A stretch of 9,238 bases of DNA from an uncultured Ignavibacteria bacterium (lineage in GTDB: Bacteria; Bacteroidota; Ignavibacteria; Kapaibacteriales; UBA961): contig CALMMI010000521.1 of the NCBI GenBank assembly GCA_937868245.1, positions 1-9,238 on the forward strand, written 5' to 3'. The notes below the pieces were generated by a model. The model ran no database searches and was not told the origin of the DNA. It saw nothing but the letters and a program-made list of their open reading frames with translations. Below are positions 6,595-9,238 of the stretch, piece after piece. Position numbers and translations under genes: made by a program. Every line of letters begins with the position of its first letter. Position 1 is the stretch's first letter.

Positions 6595-7347
6595 ATGGCA
6601 TTACAAGAAGAACTTGAGGAGCAGGGAGTTTGGCTATTCCGATATAGAAGTACGCTCCCTTTAATTTTACTGTTTATGGGCGGATTCTTTTTTGTAATGA
6701 CCAAGCTAAACCCTAATTCGTTTTTCCTGGAGGAAACCCCGTGTGAAGTCTATTATGAGATGGTATGTTTGCTCGTAAGCCTTTTGGGACTTGCAGTTAG
6801 GATTTATACTGTAGGACACACTCCTGAGAATACTTCAGGAAGAAATGTTCACGGACAACTTGCCGATTCGTTGAATACAACAGGATTCTATTCAGTTGTA
6901 AGACATCCCCTGTATGTTGGAAATTTTTTGATGTGGTTAGGACCTGCATTATTAACTGGAAACTTTTGGTTCGCAACAGTATTCATACTTTTTTATTGGG
7001 TCTATTACGAACGGATTATGTTTGCAGAGGAACAATTTTTAAGAGGAAAATTTGGGCAGACTTATTTGGATTGGTCAAAAAATGTTCCTGCTTTTATACC
7101 GAGCTTTAAAAATTTCGTAAAGCCCAACCTAACATCTAGCTTAAAAAAGATTTTGAAGAAAGAAAAGAATGGACTTGCAGCAGTTTTTATCATATTCTTT
7201 ATCTTCGAATTCACCGGTGAATTGATTCAAGGGAAGCATGATTTCAATTATTTTATTATGGCAGGTTGTGTTTTGTCGGTAATTGCTTATTTGGTATTGC
7301 GGTATTTAAAAAGAAACACTTCTGTATTGGATGAACATGGGAGATAG
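6595..7347 (+). CDS. Integral-membrane methyltransferase of the ICMT/PEMT type
   Basis: A 250-residue inner-membrane protein of the isoprenylcysteine carboxyl methyltransferase / phospholipid methyltransferase-like family (COG2020 type), which uses S-adenosylmethionine. The marks are GFYSVVRHPLYVGN (97-110), where R-H-P-x-Y-x-G is the diagnostic motif, then a hydrophobic hairpin (~111-138) and EEQFLRGKFGQTYLDW (145-160), where the paired Glu and F-G-x-x-Y form the rest of the SAM-binding signature (family knowledge). Membrane segments are at about 19-36, 55-73 and 111-138, plus two further helices (~193-207 and ~217-237) after the catalytic region. That C-terminal pair is an extension relative to the short family members. 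Bacterial substrates are mostly unknown; lipids, isoprenoids or a protein are all possible. ATG 6595 is chosen because the frame and the first helix follow naturally. There is no SD. It looks monocistronic, ending before a palindrome. Confidence 0.87.
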   Translation: MALQEELEEQGVWLFRYRSTLPLILLFMGGFFFVMTKLNPNSFFLEETPCEVYYEMVCLLVSLLGLAVRIYTVGHTPENTSGRNVHGQLADSLNTTGFYSVVRHPLYVGNFLMWLGPALLTGNFWFATVFILFYWVYYERIMFAEEQFLRGKFGQTYLDWSKNVPAFIPSFKNFVKPNLTSSLKKILKKEKNGLAAVFIIFFIFEFTGELIQGKHDFNYFIMAGCVLSVIAYLVLRYLKRNTSVLDEHGR

Positions 7348-7352
7348 ATGTA

Positions 7353-7392
7353 ATTATTATAGCCCACGTTTGAAACCGTGGACTATAATAAT
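7353..7392. repeat. REP-like palindrome downstream of the methyltransferase gene
   Basis: A 16-pair stem with one C-A mismatch: the left arm 7353-7368 ends TAGCCCACG, the 8-nt loop is TTTGAAAC, and the right arm 7377-7392 begins CGTGGACTATAA. It starts 5 bp after the stop codon. A GC core flanked by long A-T arms without a U-tract is more like dispersed REP/transcript-stabilising elements than a standard terminator, though it may stop transcription. An (ATA)n run follows to 7398. Confidence 0.6.
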
Positions 7393-7537
7393 AATAATCC
7401 CTCTGCAATATTTGCATTGCTAAATTTCCCTAATTTCCCGACTTTAACGGAAATCCCCTCCTCATTTCTCCCCAATTTTCCCTATTTTTGTAAAAAAAAA
7501 ATAGAACATCTACCCACTATATTTCTATCCTAATCCT
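7393..7537 (+). promoter_or_regulatory. serS upstream region with TAnnTTTG promoter box
   Basis: TATTTTTG at 7483-7490 matches the Bacteroidetes -7 box and is identical to the purF box. No good TTTG stands 17-23 bp upstream, so the -33 element is weak or absent. An A9 run (7492-7500) follows. The leader from 7505 to the ATG contains no G at all and no SD. I see no T-box or other riboswitch structure. Confidence 0.55.
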
Positions 7538-8797
7538 ATGCTCGACCTTAAATTTATCCGTGAAAATCCTGATGCAGTCCGTACAAATACCATCAATAAA
7601 AATGAATCAGCTAATGTAGATGCCGCTCTTGAACTCGACAACCGTCGCCGTGCTATTATCCAGGAAGTGGAAGCACTTAAGAACAAACGCAATGTTGTTT
7701 CCAGTGAAATTGCAGTGATGAAACGCGCAAAAGAGGATGCTACCATCGCTATCGAGGAAATGCGAATTGTTTCTGATAACATCAAAGAGTTTGACGACGA
7801 ACTCCGTACTATCGAAGCTGAAATGGAAGATCATATAATGCGTATCCCGAATATGGTGCATTCAAGTGTTCCAGTCGGGAAAAGTGCAGCCGATAATATC
7901 GAAGTGCGTCGCACAGGAGAATGCATTGAGACCGGTTTCCGTAAAAACCATGTTGAAATCGGAAAGACTCTGGGCATTTTGGATTTTGAACGTGGAGCTA
8001 AAGTAAGCGGAAGCGGTTTTGGATTCTACGTAGGCAAAGGAGCAACCCTTGAACGTGCCCTTATAAATTTCATGCTTGATTTCCATTTGGAGAAACACGG
8101 CTATTCCGAGATTTTTCCTCCGTTCTTGGTAAACTCTGCTTCTATGCGCGGAACAGGTCAATTACCTAAGATGGCAGAAGATATGTATCATTGCCAATTA
8201 GATGATTTATATGCAATTCCAACTGCTGAAGTACCGATTACAAACTTCCACCGTGATGATGTACTTTCCGTAGAAGACTTACCAAAGAAGTTCTGTGGGT
8301 ATTCTGCTTGTTTCCGTCGGGAAGCAGGAAGTTACGGCAAAGATACACGCGGTTTTTTGCGAGTACATCAATTCAACAAAGTAGAACTCGTGAAATTTGC
8401 ACACCCTACTACCTCATACGATGAACTTGAACTATTGGTAAATGATGTTGAGGATATTTTGAATGCACTCGAAATTCCTTACCGTGTTCTGTTGCTATGT
8501 TCAGGTGATACAAGTTTCTCCAGTGCAAAAACGTATGATTTGGAGGCATGGTCACCATGCGAGCAAAAATGGCTTGAGGTATCAAGCTGTTCCAATTTTG
8601 AGAACTACCAGGCACGCAGGGCAAATATCAAATTCAGGGAAGCAAGCGGAAAACCGGATTTTGTGCATACGTTAAATGGCAGCGGACTTGCAACATCACG
8701 TTTGATGGTTGCAATTCTGGAGCATTATCAAACTGAGGACGGGCATATCAAAGTTCCTGAAGCGTTAAAACCGTATTGCAGATTTGATGTAATTTGA
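7538..8797 (+). CDS. serS: Serine--tRNA ligase (seryl-tRNA synthetase)
   Basis: Charges tRNA-Ser (and tRNA-Sec where present) with serine using ATP; a cytoplasmic class II homodimer. Its 419 residues are the normal length. Residues 1-~105 form the N-terminal tRNA-binding antiparallel coiled coil (MLDLKFIRENPDAVR, then long helices rich in E, K and R). The class II core follows: motif 1 around 165-197 (FYVGKGATLERALINFML and EIFPPFLV), the serine-recognising TAE triad (229-231), motif 2 with FRREAGSYGKDTRGFLR (259-275) and VHQFNKVEL after it, and motif 3 with NGSGLATSRLMVAILEHYQ (380-398). The end, IKVPEALKPYCRFDVI, is the standard bacterial form. ATG 7538 gives the canonical MLDLKFIR start, so it is secure despite the missing SD. 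The TAnnTTTG box lies 48 bp upstream. A GNAT gene follows after 11 bp and is probably in the same transcript. Confidence 0.98.
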   Translation: MLDLKFIRENPDAVRTNTINKNESANVDAALELDNRRRAIIQEVEALKNKRNVVSSEIAVMKRAKEDATIAIEEMRIVSDNIKEFDDELRTIEAEMEDHIMRIPNMVHSSVPVGKSAADNIEVRRTGECIETGFRKNHVEIGKTLGILDFERGAKVSGSGFGFYVGKGATLERALINFMLDFHLEKHGYSEIFPPFLVNSASMRGTGQLPKMAEDMYHCQLDDLYAIPTAEVPITNFHRDDVLSVEDLPKKFCGYSACFRREAGSYGKDTRGFLRVHQFNKVELVKFAHPTTSYDELELLVNDVEDILNALEIPYRVLLLCSGDTSFSSAKTYDLEAWSPCEQKWLEVSSCSNFENYQARRANIKFREASGKPDFVHTLNGSGLATSRLMVAILEHYQTEDGHIKVPEALKPYCRFDVI

Positions 8798-8808
8798 GAA
8801 TCTTACGT

Positions 8809-9238
8809 ATGGAAACCACCACACTTTTTGGCGAATATTCGTTCAAGCAAATACCACTTGAGGAATTACGAGAAATTATTTCTCAATATCATGATGACTT
8901 GTTTGATCATAATATAGATTTTGATGTTGCCGATTCACTCTCTGAAACTGAGAAAGAATCGATGAGAACATTAAGCCACTATATGGGGAAACCTTATCGT
9001 TTGAATATTGCGGTTTATCATAAAGATGAATGTATTGGCTGGCATTACGGCTGGCAAGAGAGTTCAGAAAAATTCTATATGTGTAATACTGCAATTTTCC
9101 CTGAATATCGCAAGAGGGGTATTTATTCTGCATTACTGCCTCATATACTTTCGATTGTTAAGAAACAAGGTTTCCAAATTTTGTACAGCCGTCATCATTG
9201 TTCAAATAATGCTGTCATTATTCCCAAGCTTAAGATGG
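8809..9238 (+). CDS. GNAT-family N-acetyltransferase, N-terminal part (3' end outside window)
   Basis: The frame is open from ATG 8809 to the right edge, giving 143 visible residues with no stop. The acetyl-CoA binding motif A is clear: AIFPEYRKRGIYSALL (95-110), with R-K-R-G-I-Y as the R/Q-x-x-G-x-G/A pyrophosphate loop variant. It follows a strand with KFYMCNTAIF, and is followed by an alpha helix and strand (IVKKQGFQILYSRHH) and SNNAVIIPKLKM, the usual motif B position. GNAT enzymes move an acetyl group from acetyl-CoA to an amine; the substrate (small molecule, peptide or protein N-terminus) cannot be told. The start lies 11 bp after the serS stop, so co-transcription is likely. No strong SD is visible (leader GAATCTTACGT). 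It has no signal peptide. The upstream TTG at 8794 overlaps serS and is less likely as a start. Confidence 0.87.
   Translation, partial: METTTLFGEYSFKQIPLEELREIISQYHDDLFDHNIDFDVADSLSETEKESMRTLSHYMGKPYRLNIAVYHKDECIGWHYGWQESSEKFYMCNTAIFPEYRKRGIYSALLPHILSIVKKQGFQILYSRHHCSNNAVIIPKLKM

Noticed and set aside
7389..7398. ATA triplet run as a CRISPR or microsatellite feature
   Set aside because: Too short to be anything but a simple low-complexity tract at the end of the palindrome.
7393..7537. T-box riboswitch upstream of serS
   Set aside because: The region is short, G-poor and lacks the conserved T-box sequence and a terminator/antiterminator pair.

Overview
The window reads as a chromosomal stretch from a low-to-mid GC member of the Bacteroidetes/Chlorobi (FCB) group. 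Three things support this. One gene encodes a secreted protein with a C-terminal type IX secretion (Por secretion) sorting domain fused to a FISUMP domain. Two genes are preceded by the Bacteroidetes-type promoter TTTG-N18/19-TAnnTTTG, and a third by a TAnnTTTG box alone. Most start codons also lack a Shine-Dalgarno sequence. I cannot place the organism more finely (Bacteroidia versus Ignavibacteria/Kapabacteria-like lineages) from the sequence alone.

Layout. Bases 1-674 hold the C-terminal two thirds of an aldo/keto reductase that runs in from the left. A gene-free 220 bp follows, then a small DUF2200 protein (895-1260). Next is a secreted modular protein (1356-3101): signal peptide, Asp-box beta-propeller, FISUMP domain and T9SS tail. 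It is followed by a conserved-looking cytoplasmic protein (3159-3923) whose last ~47 codons look out of frame. purF (4001-5500), with its own promoter and a palindrome between the promoter boxes, comes next. It converges through a strong bidirectional terminator (5534-5561) on a minus-strand thioredoxin-fold lipoprotein (5593-6144). That lipoprotein has both a good promoter and the only clear Shine-Dalgarno site in the window. A ~380 bp AT-rich gap without a credible gene precedes a plus-strand integral-membrane ICMT/PEMT-type methyltransferase (6595-7347). A REP-like palindrome (7353-7392) separates it from serS (7538-8797). A GNAT acetyltransferase (8809 to the right edge) starts 11 bp after serS and is cut by the window end.

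How the genes relate. No pathway or mobile island joins these genes. They are housekeeping genes (purF, serS) scattered among envelope, secretion and small enzyme genes. I see no tRNA, rRNA, CRISPR array, transposase or phage gene. I found no convincing new multi-gene system. The points most worth a second look are the probable frameshift at ~3779, the unusual propeller/FISUMP/T9SS architecture, the Cys-Thr-Cys thioredoxin-like lipoprotein, the palindrome inside the purF promoter, and the contrast between SD-led and G-depleted leaders.
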